Of a stretch of DNA of 64,000 bases, positions 52,436 through 62,649 are shown in pieces. Each line of letters starts with the position of its first letter. The stretch's first letter is position 1. The notes under the pieces were generated by a model that did no database searches, was not told the origin of the DNA, and was given only the letters and a program-made list of their open reading frames with translations. Source of the DNA: Ferrimonas kyonanensis DSM 18153 (GTDB lineage: Bacteria > Pseudomonadota > Gammaproteobacteria > Enterobacterales > Shewanellaceae); contig NZ_AUDJ01000001.1 of assembly GCF_000425405.1 (NCBI RefSeq), positions 310,001-374,000 on the forward strand. The letters run 5' to 3'. Both the position numbers and the translations under genes were made by a program.

Positions 52436-53926
52436 GTGCAACCGTCTTCAGTCGTTGGAACCGAGCTACTAATTAACGTCACCCCTACCGAGAACCGGGT
52501 CGCGCTGCTTGAGCGTGGCCAGTTGCAGGAGGTGCACATCGAGCGCCGCGGTAAGTTGGGCATTGTCGGCAACATTTACCGGGGCAAGGTCACCCGGGTG
52601 CTGCCGGGCATGCAGGCGGCGTTTGTCGACATCGGCCAGGACAAGGCGGCATTTTTGCACGCGTCGGACATCATCCCTCACACCGAGTGTGTGGCGGAGC
52701 CGGAGAAGAAACAGTTTCAGGCCCAGGACATTGCCACTCTGGTGCGCCCGGGCCAGGACATCATGGTTCAGGTGACCAAGGATCCCCTGGGGACCAAGGG
52801 CGCCCGCCTGACCACCGACATCACCCTGCCGTCCCGTTATCTGGTGTTTATGCCGGGTGCCGCCCACGTGGGGGTGTCGCAGCGGGTGGAATCCGAGCAG
52901 GAGCGGGAACGGTTGAAGAAGATCGTCGGCCAGTTTGTGGATACCGACGGCGGGTTCATCATCCGTACCGCCGCCGAAGCCGCCAGCGAGCAGGAACTGG
53001 CCCACGATGCCGCGTTCCTGCGCCGAGTGTGGCGTAAGGTATCGGAACGGCGTCGCCGCCCCGGCGGTAAGGTCACGCCCCTGTATGAAGATCTGACTCT
53101 GCCACGGCGGATTTTACGGGATCTGGCCATCAGCAAGATCGAGCGGGTGCAGGTGGACTCTCGCCTGGCCATTGCCGAGCTGACCGAGTTTGCCGAGGAG
53201 TTCGTGCCGGAAGTGGCACCGGTGCTGGAACATTTCACCGGCCCGTCGCCGCTGTTTGATCTGTTTGATGTGGAGAATGAGATCCAACGTTCCCTCGAGC
53301 GTAAGGTGGAGCTCAAGAACGGTGGTTACCTGATCATCGATCAGACCGAGGCCATGACCACCATCGACATCAATACCGGCGCCTTTGTCGGCCATCGCAA
53401 CCTCGAAGAGACCATCTTCAATACCAACCTGGAAGCCACCCGGACCATCGCCCACCAGTTGCGGTTGCGTAACCTGGGCGGGATCATCATCATCGACTTT
53501 ATCGATATGACCTCGGAAGAGCATCGTAGCCGGGTACTCAGCACCCTGCAGGCGGCCCTGGATCAGGATCGGGTTAAGACCAGTGTCAGCGGTTTCTCTC
53601 GGCTGGGGCTGGTGGAAGTGACCCGCAAGCGCACCCGGGAAAGTCTGGAGCATGTGCTGTGCGGCGAATGCCCCAGCTGTAAGGGCACCGGCAGCATGAA
53701 GACCGTCGATACCGTCTGTTACGAGATGTTCCGTGAGATCATTCGAGTGGATCGTCAGTATGACGCCGATGAGTTTTCGGTGTACGTGGCGCCGACGGTG
53801 CACGATGCCCTGGTCGGCGACGAAGCCCATAGCCTGGCGGAGCTGGAGGTGTTTATCGGTAAACGGATCCGTTTGCAGCCTGAGCCGCTGTACAGCCAGG
53901 ATAAGTTTGACGTGGTGATGATGTGA
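52436..53926 (+). CDS. rng: Ribonuclease G
   Basis: A 496-residue endoribonuclease of the RNase E/G family, processing 16S rRNA 5' ends and degrading mRNAs. The S1 RNA-binding domain lies at about 35-125 (GNIYRGKVTRVLPGMQAAFV). Catalytic aspartate is in TTIDINTGAFVG. The zinc-link cysteines are CGECPSC. GTG start at 52436 follows GGGAGG. E. coli RNase G is 489 residues. It sits between maf and yhdP in the conserved order and overlaps yhdP by 4 bases. Confidence 0.97.
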   Translation: MQPSSVVGTELLINVTPTENRVALLERGQLQEVHIERRGKLGIVGNIYRGKVTRVLPGMQAAFVDIGQDKAAFLHASDIIPHTECVAEPEKKQFQAQDIATLVRPGQDIMVQVTKDPLGTKGARLTTDITLPSRYLVFMPGAAHVGVSQRVESEQERERLKKIVGQFVDTDGGFIIRTAAEAASEQELAHDAAFLRRVWRKVSERRRRPGGKVTPLYEDLTLPRRILRDLAISKIERVQVDSRLAIAELTEFAEEFVPEVAPVLEHFTGPSPLFDLFDVENEIQRSLERKVELKNGGYLIIDQTEAMTTIDINTGAFVGHRNLEETIFNTNLEATRTIAHQLRLRNLGGIIIIDFIDMTSEEHRSRVLSTLQAALDQDRVKTSVSGFSRLGLVEVTRKRTRESLEHVLCGECPSCKGTGSMKTVDTVCYEMFREIIRVDRQYDADEFSVYVAPTVHDALVGDEAHSLAELEVFIGKRIRLQPEPLYSQDKFDVVMM

Positions 53927-56900
53927 CACTCACCGCGCGCGCGCGGCGTCTGCTCCGATTTTGTTGGTACGGTGCCGCGACGGTCATCGTCCTGTTCGCC
54001 TTGCTGGTCAGCGCGGTGCGTTCACTGCTGCCCGAACTGGACTCCATTCGCGATGATTTGACTCAGCAGATTCAGCAGCGAAGTGGCTTGGTCATGACGA
54101 TGGAGCAACTGGGGGCCAGCTGGGAACCCAAGGGCCCGCAGTTGGTGATCAAGGCCTTCCATCTGCCCGCCCAGCAAGATCTCAACATCGACATCCAGGT
54201 TCAGGAGGCCGTGGCCCAGCTGGACTTCTGGCGTTCGTTGCGGGATCTGGATTTTCGTTTCGACCGGGTCACTTTCAACGGTGTCGAGGTGCATGTCCAT
54301 GGTCCGTTGACCAACTCCGGCGGTGACAGCGGCAACGCCGTCAGCGCCTTTAAAAACACCTTCCTGCATCAGCTCAGCGAACTGAATATCTCCGAAGGGG
54401 TGCTGTACCTGCACCTGTCCGACAACAAGCCGGAACCCATTCACATTGCCAACCTGCAATGGCGCAACCGCGGCAACCGTCACCTGGGTGAAGGGCGGCT
54501 GTATCTGGATGAGACCAGCAACCTGGATGAAACCCTGAAGCTGGCGGTGGAACTGCGCAGTGCCCAGCAGCAGCGCTTGTTCGGGCGTGGTTATTTGCAA
54601 GCGGAGCAGTTGGATATCGGTGACTGGCTGGCTCGTCAGTTTGGTAACGGTTCTCGCCAGTTCCGTGGCGTGCTCAATATGCAGTCCTGGCTCAGTTTCG
54701 ACGAGCAGGGGGTGCGTGGGGCACAGATCGCCTTTGGTGAGAGTGACTTCAGCTGGCAGCAACCGCAGGCACAGCGGATGGCCATCAAGGGCGGCAGCCT
54801 GGTGTGGACCCCCACGGCCACCGGCGGCGAGCTGTCCAGCCGTGATCTGCAACTGACCAGCAATGGTCAACCCTGGCCCGAGACTCGCCTGGCGCTGTCG
54901 CAGCAAGGCGACGACGTCAGCCTGTGGATGAATCGGTTGCCGCTGGACAAACTCAAGCCGTTGCTGGGGTTGTTACCGGGCATTAAGGATCGAACCCTGG
55001 CGGATCTGCTGGATGCCAACGGCCGCGGCCAGCTGGCCGACATCAAGCTGCAGCAGCGGCCAGACGGCTGGTCCGCGTCTGCCGGATTGAAGGATCTGGG
55101 CTGGGACATGAGCGGCAAGGTGCCAGGATTGTCCGGTCTCAACGGTCAGTTTGTCTGGCACAAAGATCATGGCCGCTTGAGCCTGCCCAAGCAGGATCTG
55201 GCCTTTTACTGGCCGTGGCAGTTTTCCCATACGGTGAAGTTCAGCGAGGTCTCCGGAGAGCTGACCATCGATCGGCAGCAGGGCTGGCTGGTGAAAACCG
55301 ACAGCCTGAAGCTCGACGGCGACATCCTCAAGGCCGATCTCGAGGCCGCTTTGCTGCTGCCGGAGCAGGGCGCCACCAGGTTGCAGTTGTACGGCAATGC
55401 CGAACTGAAGCAGGCAGAGATGGCCGGGCGGTTGTTCCCGCGTAAGGCCATGGGCGAAGCGCTGTCGGATTACCTGTCCACCTCGCTGCAGGCCGGACAC
55501 ACCGACGATGCTCAGATTCTCTGGCACGGTGATTTTAGCGATTATCCCTATGACGGTGGTCAGGGGGTGTTCCAGGCCGGGTTTACCCTGAAGCAAGGCC
55601 AGTTCCAGTTTCTTCCCTCTTGGCCTGCCGTTACCGGCATCACCCTGCAGGCGCTGTTTGAAAATAAGCGCATGGATCTGTGGCTGAAACAGGGATTGCT
55701 GGACCAGGTGCCGGTTCAGGACGCTCACGTCTTTATTCCCACCCTCGACAGCAACGCGACCCTGACGGTGTTGGCCGGGGTCCGCGCCGACGCTCAGGCT
55801 GCCACCCAACTGATGCAGGCATCGTCGCTGTCGGCCTCGGTTGGGGCCACCCTGGCGCAGCTGAAGATAGAGGGGCCGGTGGCGACCAGCCTGGATCTGA
55901 CCTTTCCCCTGGGAGCCGGGGTGGAGGATCAGTCGCCCGCCATTCTGGGACGGGTGGCGTTCTGGGATAACCCGGTGTATCTGACCGCCTTGTCGACACA
56001 GCTGTCCGGACTGCGTGGCGAGCTGCAGTTCAACGGCGACCAGGTGACGGCTACTGATCTTGGTGCCCGAGTGTTTAACCAGCCCCTGTCCATCAGTCTG
56101 AACACCGGTCGCAGCAGTGACACCGAATACCGGGCCGATCTGCAGCTCGGTGGCCAGTGGCAAACCGCCAACATCGATGAGAATAATGTCTTTCCGTTGT
56201 TTAGCCACCTTGAGGGCCAGGCTCGCTGGAGCGGCGATGTCGGCTTGGTTTTCCTGGAAGGTGGCGGCTATCGCTATGACGCTCAGATCAACAGTGATTT
56301 GGTGGGCCTGAACATCGATCTGCCGGCACCGGTAGGCAAGTCGGCATCGACTCCTTATCGGGCGGTGCTGGAGGTGCACGGCGATGACAGCGGTGCCGAG
56401 TTGCAGTTCAGCGAAGGGATGCGACTGGGGTATCTGGCTCAGTTCCGCATCGATGAACAGGGGTTCCACTGGCCCAATTATCAGCTGGCCATCGGTAAAC
56501 GCCCCAGCCTGTATGGCGTCGAGGGTGGCTCCATCGATCTGGCCATGAGCGAGGTAGAGCTGACCGAGTGGCTGCCGTTGATCACCGCTTTCATCGATAC
56601 CAGTTCCGATAAACAAGCCAGCATGGTGCCGCCGCTGACTCGAGTGCATGGCTCCATCTCGCGCCTGGATATTTTCGGTCTCTACTTCGATCAGACGTTG
56701 CTGGAAGGCTGGCCGGATGAATCGGGCTGGCGCTTTCGGGCGGAGTCGGATCAGCTGCGCGGGGACGTGCGCATCGGCAAGCAGTGGCGCCAAAATGGCA
56801 TCGGTGTTATTGCCGATCGGTTGCAGTTGCTGTGGGACGGCAGTGATGACAGCCCACAGAAAGCCAGCGCCGATTTGATCGCCAAGATGCCCGGAGTCAG

Positions 56901-57831
56901 CATCGAAGTGGCCGATTTTTCGGTCAAGGATCTGCCTCTGGGGCAGTTAACGCTGACCGCCTCTCACACCGAGTCCGGTTACAGCGTCGATCGCATCGAG
57001 TTGTCGCGGCCCGAGTACCAACTGAACGCCTCCGGACTGTGGGTGGCGGATGGCGACCTGACCCGGTTCGACCTGGGCGGTGAGCTCAATAGCCCCGACT
57101 TTGGCAAGCTCAGTTCGGTGATCAAGCAGCCGCTGGGAATCAAGTCGTCGCCGCTGGATACCCAGTTTGCGGTCAGCTGGCAGAATGCGCCCTGGGAGCC
57201 GGACTACGCCAGCCTTAACGGCAGCCTTGGCTTTGAACTGGGTCAGGGCCACTTGTCGGAAGTCTCCGATAAGGGCGCCCGGATCCTGTCTCTGTTCAGC
57301 CTGGACTCGTTGCTGCGCAAGTTGTCACTCGATTTTACCGATGTCTTTGGTAAAGGATTTTATTATCAGTCCTTTAAAGGGGACATTACCTTCACTGACG
57401 GCGTCTCGACCACCACCAATACGGTATTGGACGGGGACGCGGGGGTGATGAAGATTAACGGTGACAGCGATCTGGTCAGCCATCAACTGGATTACCGCAT
57501 CAGCTTCTCACCGGCCCTGACTGCCAGTGTGCCGGCGGTGGCGTTGATCTCTGGCGCGTCCCTGACCGTGGGGGTCGGGGCCTTTGCGGTGTCCAAGATT
57601 CTGGAGCCGGTGATCGAGATCATCACCCAGCTGAACTTCAAGTTGACCGGAACCTTTGAAGAGCCGATTCTGGAAGAGTTGGAGCGGGCTAAGCGGGAGA
57701 TTCGCATCGTCGAAGACAGCCCCGCCCCCGAGACCAGCCCGAAGCCGGCGCCGGCCACCGAGGCGCAACCGCAGATGGAGGCGTTGCCGGAACCCCTGCC
57801 AGATGGGGACGGCAAAAGCGTCGGACAATAG
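53923..57831 (+). CDS. yhdP: AsmA-like phospholipid transport protein YhdP
   Basis: A 1302-residue envelope protein of the AsmA-like clan (YhdP/TamB group), which bridges inner and outer membranes and carries phospholipids outward. One N-terminal membrane anchor is present (about 14-34, WYGAATVIVLFALLVSAVRS). The rest is a long repetitive beta groove with DUF3971-type text (SELNISEGVLYLHLSDNKPE, VDRIELSRPEYQLNASGLWV) and a hydrophobic C-terminal segment (about 1200-1240), ending in a Pro/Glu-rich tail. GTG start overlaps the rng stop. E. coli YhdP is 1266 residues. Confidence 0.94.
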   Translation: MTLTARARRLLRFCWYGAATVIVLFALLVSAVRSLLPELDSIRDDLTQQIQQRSGLVMTMEQLGASWEPKGPQLVIKAFHLPAQQDLNIDIQVQEAVAQLDFWRSLRDLDFRFDRVTFNGVEVHVHGPLTNSGGDSGNAVSAFKNTFLHQLSELNISEGVLYLHLSDNKPEPIHIANLQWRNRGNRHLGEGRLYLDETSNLDETLKLAVELRSAQQQRLFGRGYLQAEQLDIGDWLARQFGNGSRQFRGVLNMQSWLSFDEQGVRGAQIAFGESDFSWQQPQAQRMAIKGGSLVWTPTATGGELSSRDLQLTSNGQPWPETRLALSQQGDDVSLWMNRLPLDKLKPLLGLLPGIKDRTLADLLDANGRGQLADIKLQQRPDGWSASAGLKDLGWDMSGKVPGLSGLNGQFVWHKDHGRLSLPKQDLAFYWPWQFSHTVKFSEVSGELTIDRQQGWLVKTDSLKLDGDILKADLEAALLLPEQGATRLQLYGNAELKQAEMAGRLFPRKAMGEALSDYLSTSLQAGHTDDAQILWHGDFSDYPYDGGQGVFQAGFTLKQGQFQFLPSWPAVTGITLQALFENKRMDLWLKQGLLDQVPVQDAHVFIPTLDSNATLTVLAGVRADAQAATQLMQASSLSASVGATLAQLKIEGPVATSLDLTFPLGAGVEDQSPAILGRVAFWDNPVYLTALSTQLSGLRGELQFNGDQVTATDLGARVFNQPLSISLNTGRSSDTEYRADLQLGGQWQTANIDENNVFPLFSHLEGQARWSGDVGLVFLEGGGYRYDAQINSDLVGLNIDLPAPVGKSASTPYRAVLEVHGDDSGAELQFSEGMRLGYLAQFRIDEQGFHWPNYQLAIGKRPSLYGVEGGSIDLAMSEVELTEWLPLITAFIDTSSDKQASMVPPLTRVHGSISRLDIFGLYFDQTLLEGWPDESGWRFRAESDQLRGDVRIGKQWRQNGIGVIADRLQLLWDGSDDSPQKASADLIAKMPGVSIEVADFSVKDLPLGQLTLTASHTESGYSVDRIELSRPEYQLNASGLWVADGDLTRFDLGGELNSPDFGKLSSVIKQPLGIKSSPLDTQFAVSWQNAPWEPDYASLNGSLGFELGQGHLSEVSDKGARILSLFSLDSLLRKLSLDFTDVFGKGFYYQSFKGDITFTDGVSTTTNTVLDGDAGVMKINGDSDLVSHQLDYRISFSPALTASVPAVALISGASLTVGVGAFAVSKILEPVIEIITQLNFKLTGTFEEPILEELERAKREIRIVEDSPAPETSPKPAPATEAQPQMEALPEPLPDGDGKSVGQ

Positions 57832-57855
57832 CAGGATCACGGCCAGGAGGGCCCG

Positions 57856-58689
57856 ATGCAGCTGTATGCACTGCAATGCTGTTCCCTGGAGCAGCCCAAT
57901 GAGAATCTCAGCCAGTTGCGGCAGCTGATGCAGCCGTTGCTGGACCAGTCCGGCCCCAAACTGGTGGTGTTGCCGGAGTGTGCCCTGTGTTTTGACGGTC
58001 CTCCGGGTCAGTGGCAGGCGCTAGCCGAGCCTCTTGGTCAGGGGGCGATGCAGCAGGCGTTGTCGCTGTTAGCGAGCGAGTTTGGCTGCATACTGGTCGC
58101 CGGAACCATACCAATACGGGCCGAAGACGGCCGCGCCTATGCGGCCTCGTTGGTGTTTGATGAGCAGGGGCGGCGCATTGGCCACTACAATAAGATTCAT
58201 CTGTTTGATGTCGATGTCGACGATGCCACCGGTCGCTACCGGGAAAGTGACACCACCTGCCCCGGTGATCACATCGAGGTGATCGACACCGCCGCTGGCC
58301 GCATCGGTGTGGCGGTGTGTTACGATCTGCGCTTTCCGGAGTTATTCCGGGCGCTGGCCAGTGCCGGTGCCGATGTGGTGGTGGTGCCCAGTGCCTTTAC
58401 TCAAAAAACCGGCGCGGCCCACTGGCGCACTTTGCTGCAGGCTCGGGCGCTGGAAAACCAATGTTATGTGGTGGCGGCCAATCAGGCCGGTACCCATGGG
58501 CGAGGGCGGCAGACCTGGGGCCACTCGATGGTCGTGGATCCCTGGGGGCGGGTGCTGGATGAACTGGCGCAACAGCCGGGATTGGCAACGGCGCGACTCG
58601 ATCAACAACGTATTACTGAGATTCGGCGAGCGATGCCGGTTCTTAACCACATTCGGCTTCCCCTGGGAGTCAGAGAAAGGAACAAGTGA
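57856..58689 (+). CDS. Nitrilase-family carbon-nitrogen hydrolase
   Basis: A 277-residue amidase of the nitrilase superfamily. The triad is visible: Glu41 in VVLPECAL, Lys in YNKIHLFD, Cys in [11 protein letters not shown]. The sequence is closest in style to Nit1/Nit2 deaminated-glutathione amidases ([26 protein letters not shown]), a metabolite-repair role. CAGGAGG precedes the ATG. Its stop overlaps the tldD start (GTGA). The yhdP-nitrilase-tldD order is conserved in marine gammaproteobacteria. Confidence 0.93.
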   Translation: MQLYALQCCSLEQPNENLSQLRQLMQPLLDQSGPKLVVLPECALCFDGPPGQWQALAEPLGQGAMQQALSLLASEFGCILVAGTIPIRAEDGRAYAASLVFDEQGRRIGHYNKIHLFDVDVDDATGRYRESDTTCPGDHIEVIDTAAGRIGVAVCYDLRFPELFRALASAGADVVVVPSAFTQKTGAAHWRTLLQARALENQCYVVAANQAGTHGRGRQTWGHSMVVDPWGRVLDELAQQPGLATARLDQQRITEIRRAMPVLNHIRLPLGVRERNK

Positions 58690-60143
58690 ACCCTATGACT
58701 CTTAAGAACGTGTCAGCCACTCTGCTCAGCCCCACCGGTTTGTCGGTGGACGATCTGGAGCGCACCCTGGCGCGCATCCATCAGCATAAGCTGGATTATT
58801 CGGACATCTACCTGCAGTCGGCCCGGCACGAATCCTGGGTGCTGGAGGACGGCATCGTTAAAGAGGGCAGTTTCAACATCGAGCAAGGGGTCGGTATCCG
58901 CGCCATCGATGGCGAAAAAACCGGCTTTGCCTACGCCGATGAGATCACCCTGGATGCGCTGCAGCAGTCGGCGGATGCCGCCCGGGGCATTGCCGCCGCC
59001 GGCGCCGATGGTCGGGTCATGGCGCTGAGCAACCGCCCCAGCGTACGTCGCTATCCGGCCGAAGACCCCATTCGTAGCTGGGAGCAGCAGCAGAAGTTGT
59101 CGTTGCTGCAGGAGATGGATCAGTATGTGCGGGCCCTGGATTCCCGAGTGCAGCAGGTGATTGCCAGTTTGTCGGCGGTGTACGAAGAGGTGCTGGTGGT
59201 GGCGTCCGACGGTACCCTGGCGACGGACATTCGTCCGCTGGTGCGACTGAACTGCTCGGTGATCATGGTGGACGGCGATCGCCGTGAACGGGGCAGTGCC
59301 GGCATGGGAGGGCGTTACGACTACGCCCAGCTGGATGCCAGCAATGACGATGACCGCCGCCGAGCGCTGGATCTGTGCCATCAGGCGGTGCGCATGGCCG
59401 AAGTGAATCTGCGGGCGGTGGATGCCCCTGCCGGAGAGATGCCGGTGGTGCTGGGTTCCGGTTGGCCCGGGGTGTTGCTGCATGAGGCGGTGGGCCACGG
59501 TCTGGAAGGCGACTTTAACCGCAAGGGCTCCAGTGCCTTCGCCGGTCGCATCGGTGAAAAGGTGGCCAGTGAGTTATGCACCATTGTCGATGACGGCACC
59601 CTGGACGGACGTCGAGGCTCGGTCAGCATCGACGATGAAGGTACGCCGGCGCAAAACACCGTGCTGATCGAGAACGGCATCCTGAAAGGCTACATGCAGG
59701 ACAAGCTCAATGCTCGACTGATGGGCATGGCGCCCACCGGCAACGGCCGTCGTGAGTCGTACGCCCACATGCCAATGCCGCGGATGACCAACACCTACAT
59801 GCTGGCTGGAGACAAAGAACCGGAGGAGATCATCGCCTCGGTGAAACAGGGGATCTACGCCCCTAACTTCGGTGGTGGCCAGGTCGACATTACCTCGGGC
59901 AAGTTTGTGTTTTCGGCCTCGGAAGCCTACCTGATCGAAAACGGCAAGATCACCACCCCGATCAAAGGGGCCACCTTGATTGGCAATGGCCCCCAGGCGA
60001 TGCAGACCATCAGCATGGTTGGCAACGACCTCAAGCTGGATAACGGCGTCGGCGTCTGTGGCAAAGAGGGGCAGAGCGTGCCTGTGGGGGTCGGCCAGCC
60101 CACTCTGAAGTTGGATCGTCTCACCGTCGGTGGCACAGATTGA
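58686..60143 (+). CDS. tldD: Metalloprotease TldD
   Basis: A 485-residue subunit of the TldD/TldE zinc protease, which degrades unfolded peptides and matures microcin B17-type and CcdA substrates in E. coli. The metal motif [12 protein letters not shown] is present with the downstream [16 protein letters not shown] segment. GTG 58686 overlaps the preceding stop with AAGGA upstream; ATG 58695 is an alternative. E. coli TldD is 481 residues. A terminator follows. The partner TldE (PmbA) is not in this window. Confidence 0.97.
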   Translation: MNPMTLKNVSATLLSPTGLSVDDLERTLARIHQHKLDYSDIYLQSARHESWVLEDGIVKEGSFNIEQGVGIRAIDGEKTGFAYADEITLDALQQSADAARGIAAAGADGRVMALSNRPSVRRYPAEDPIRSWEQQQKLSLLQEMDQYVRALDSRVQQVIASLSAVYEEVLVVASDGTLATDIRPLVRLNCSVIMVDGDRRERGSAGMGGRYDYAQLDASNDDDRRRALDLCHQAVRMAEVNLRAVDAPAGEMPVVLGSGWPGVLLHEAVGHGLEGDFNRKGSSAFAGRIGEKVASELCTIVDDGTLDGRRGSVSIDDEGTPAQNTVLIENGILKGYMQDKLNARLMGMAPTGNGRRESYAHMPMPRMTNTYMLAGDKEPEEIIASVKQGIYAPNFGGGQVDITSGKFVFSASEAYLIENGKITTPIKGATLIGNGPQAMQTISMVGNDLKLDNGVGVCGKEGQSVPVGVGQPTLKLDRLTVGGTD

Positions 60144-60168
60144 GTCTTTTGCACTGATTTGACTTAAC

Positions 60169-60194
60169 AAAGGCGAGCTATGCTCGCTTTTTTA
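60169..60194 (+). terminator. Rho-independent terminator after tldD
   Basis: A short stem GCGAGC (60173-60178) and GCTCGC (60182-60187), with a 3-base loop and flanking A and T runs (TTTTTTT), 25 bases after the tldD stop. Confidence 0.85.
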
Positions 60195-60226
60195 TTTGCA
60201 TTTATGCTTCACTCATCGGATCAGCT

Positions 60227-60232
60227 TATAAT
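60227..60232 (+). promoter_or_regulatory. Candidate -10 box of the TolC/HlyD/ABC-2 operon
   Basis: A perfect TATAAT stands 64 bases before the chosen start. The -35 is weak (ATGCTT at 17-base spacing). The palindrome at 60264-60281 lies 32 bases downstream of it, a place where a bound repressor would block transcription. Confidence 0.5.
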
Positions 60233-60263
60233 GCTTCTCCTTACGACTTTAATGGGTTTAAAA

Positions 60264-60281
60264 TTAGAGTCATGACTCTAA
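60264..60281. promoter_or_regulatory. 18-bp perfect palindrome, likely operator
   Basis: TTAGAGTCATGACTCTAA is a perfect inverted repeat in the leader of the export operon, 14 bases before the start codon and just downstream of the TATAAT. It looks like the site of a dimeric repressor (TetR or MarR style). No regulator gene is adjacent in the window. Confidence 0.6.
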
Positions 60282-60295
60282 GTACAGGATGCACA

Positions 60296-61678
60296 ATGCG
60301 TTACTGGATTGGGATACTCGCGTGCGTCTGCACCGCGGCCACGGCACAACCGCTGAGCTTATTGCAAGCCTGGCAGCGGGTGGAAACCGTCAGCGACAAG
60401 CTGCAGGCGGAACATCAGGCGGAAAATCGCGCCGCCGCCGAGCTCGGCGCCGCCGAGCAACTGGGGATGCCGTCGCTGTCCCTGAGTGGCAGCTATACCC
60501 GGCTGGATAAGCCGATTGAACTGGACTCCCGTGCCATCAATCCCATTGGTGATCTGTTGCAGCTTCCCCAGGTGGGCGCCATCGCGGGTCAGTTGGGGAT
60601 GGATCTGTCCGGCTTGAACTGGAAGACCGAAATCACCGACCGCGACATCTACCACGCCAGCCTGAAAGCGGTTTGGCCACTGTACGTGGGCGGACGCATC
60701 GAAGCCGCCCAGGCGATCAAGGCCGCCGAGCTGGATCAGCAGAAGCAGCAGGGGGAGCTGAGCCGTCAGGAGCGGTTCACCACCTTGGTGGAACGCTACT
60801 TTGCGGTGGTGCTCAGCACTCAGGTGGAACAGCTGCAGCGCCAGCGTCTGCAGACGTTGACTGAGCACCTGCAGCACGCCGAAGCGATGCAGAAGCAGGG
60901 CCAGATTGCCGAAGTGGAACGTCTGAATGCCCAGGTGGCGATGGAGCAGGGCCAGGTGGCGCTGTCTCAGGCCCAGCGGCGCAGTAAACTGGCGCACATG
61001 GCGCTCAACACTTTGCTGCAGCAGAATCAAGTGGATACCGCCCAGGGGCTGGGATTGCCACTGACTCAGCCGGATCTGGACCGCTGGCAGCAACAGATGC
61101 TGGAGGTGCACCCGGCGCTGGCGTTGTATCAGGCCAAGGAGGCCCAGGCCCAGGGGGCCATCGATGCCGAAAAGGGTCGTTACAAGCCGGAAGTGGCGCT
61201 GTTCGGCAACTACACCTTTGAGACTCAGGACAGCCTGGCGGCGGAGCTGGAGCCGGACTGGCTGGTTGGGGTAACGGTGAAGGTGCCACTGTTTACCAAC
61301 GACGGCCGTTCCGATCGGGTGCGAGCGGCGAAAAGCGCCCAGCTGCAGGTGCAGCATCTGCGTGCCCAGACACAACAGGATCTGCAGCTGTTGATGGCAT
61401 CCCGCGGCCAGGAGCTAAGCCAGGCACAGCATGAATACCGCGCCCTGGCGACCGCCGAGACGCTGGCCAAGGAGAACCTGCGCTTGCGGCAACTGGCGTT
61501 TAGCCAAGGGCTGAGCACCTCCATCGATCAGGTGGACGCCAGCGACAAATTGCTGGAGGTACAGACCGCCCGCGCTGCCGCCCAATACCGTTATCTGGTC
61601 GCTCTGGGGCAATTGGCCGCCATGAGCAGCAACCAGCAACGTCTTTTCCAACTGCTTGAACGCACGGAATCAGAATGA
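60296..61678 (+). CDS. TolC-family outer membrane efflux protein
   Basis: A 460-residue outer membrane channel. The signal peptide MRYWIGILACVCTAATAQ lacks a lipobox cysteine at the cleavage site, so it is TolC-like rather than OprM-like. Two repeats of the TolC coiled-coil/beta fold are visible (VWPLYVGGRIEAAQAIKAAE and VKVPLFTNDGRSDRVRAAKS). ATG 60296 has AGGA at 7 bases; an ATG at 60272 lies inside the palindrome. It is the first gene of an operon with an HlyD adaptor and two ABC-2 permeases, overlapping the next gene by 4 bases. Confidence 0.9.
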   Translation: MRYWIGILACVCTAATAQPLSLLQAWQRVETVSDKLQAEHQAENRAAAELGAAEQLGMPSLSLSGSYTRLDKPIELDSRAINPIGDLLQLPQVGAIAGQLGMDLSGLNWKTEITDRDIYHASLKAVWPLYVGGRIEAAQAIKAAELDQQKQQGELSRQERFTTLVERYFAVVLSTQVEQLQRQRLQTLTEHLQHAEAMQKQGQIAEVERLNAQVAMEQGQVALSQAQRRSKLAHMALNTLLQQNQVDTAQGLGLPLTQPDLDRWQQQMLEVHPALALYQAKEAQAQGAIDAEKGRYKPEVALFGNYTFETQDSLAAELEPDWLVGVTVKVPLFTNDGRSDRVRAAKSAQLQVQHLRAQTQQDLQLLMASRGQELSQAQHEYRALATAETLAKENLRLRQLAFSQGLSTSIDQVDASDKLLEVQTARAAAQYRYLVALGQLAAMSSNQQRLFQLLERTESE

Positions 61679-62649
61679 AACGAATCAACCAAACCCTGGG
61701 GTTCATCGCCCTGCTGTTGTTGCTAGGTCTGGCTGCCCGGGCGGCCTGGATCCTGAGTCAGCCCAAGGCGGCCCACATTCAGGGCCAGATTGAAGCCCGC
61801 CAATATCACGTCTCTTCCAAGATACCGGGAAGGCTGGAGCGGATTCTGGTGCACCGGGGCGACCAGGTGACCAAGGGCGACCTGTTGTTTGCCATCAGCA
61901 GCCCGGAGCTGGAAGCCAAGCAGATGCAGGCTCAGGCCGGCTTGGAAGCGGCGAAGGCTTTGAAAGCCCAGGCCGACAACGGTGCCCGGGCGCAGGAGGT
62001 GCTGGCGGCCAAGGAGCAGTGGAATAAAGCCAAGGCGGCGGCCAAGCTGGCCAGAGTCACCTATGAGCGGGTGGAAAACCTGTTCGACGAAGGGGTGGTG
62101 GCCCGGCAGAAGCGCGATGAAGCCTTCACTCAGTGGCAGGCGGCCAACTTCACCGAAAGTGCCGCCAGAGCGGTGTACCTGATGGCCGACGAAGGGGCCC
62201 GTCAGGAGACCAAAGACGCCGCCGCCGGTAAAGCCATGGCGGCTCAGGGGCAGCTGAACGAGGTGCAGGCGGTGCTGGCGGACAGTCAGATGCGCGCGCC
62301 TCGAACCGGTGAGGTGAGCCAGGTGATGCTGGATGAGGGCGAATTGGCGCCGTCCGGGTTCCCGGTGGTGACCTTGGTGGACATGACCGATGCCTGGGCG
62401 CTGTTTAATGTCCGTGAAGATCGGCTGGCGGAGTATCCAGAGGGTGAGCTGGTGCAGGTGCGGATTCCGGCGCTCAATGCCAGCTTCCCCTTTGTAGTGC
62501 GCTACCGGTCGGTGCTGGGGGATTACGCCACCTGGAACGCCAGTGAAAGCGGCATGGATTTTGATTTGCGTACCTTTGAGGTGGAACTGGTGCCCCAGAG
62601 CCCCATCGAAGGCCTGCGTGCCGGCATGACGGCGCTGATTGACCTATGA
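61675..62649 (+). CDS. HlyD-family membrane fusion protein
   Basis: A 324-residue periplasmic adaptor. Membrane anchor at about 8-24 (LGFIALLLLLGLAARAAWIL), lipoyl halves (YHVSSKIPGRLERILVHRGD and MRAPRTGEVSQVMLDEGELA) and a helical hairpin (about 75-195). It is of the short YbhG/YhiI-like type that works with ABC-2 permeases. Start ATG overlaps the TolC-like stop, and its own stop overlaps the permease gene. Confidence 0.92.
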   Translation: MKRINQTLGFIALLLLLGLAARAAWILSQPKAAHIQGQIEARQYHVSSKIPGRLERILVHRGDQVTKGDLLFAISSPELEAKQMQAQAGLEAAKALKAQADNGARAQEVLAAKEQWNKAKAAAKLARVTYERVENLFDEGVVARQKRDEAFTQWQAANFTESAARAVYLMADEGARQETKDAAAGKAMAAQGQLNEVQAVLADSQMRAPRTGEVSQVMLDEGELAPSGFPVVTLVDMTDAWALFNVREDRLAEYPEGELVQVRIPALNASFPFVVRYRSVLGDYATWNASESGMDFDLRTFEVELVPQSPIEGLRAGMTALIDL

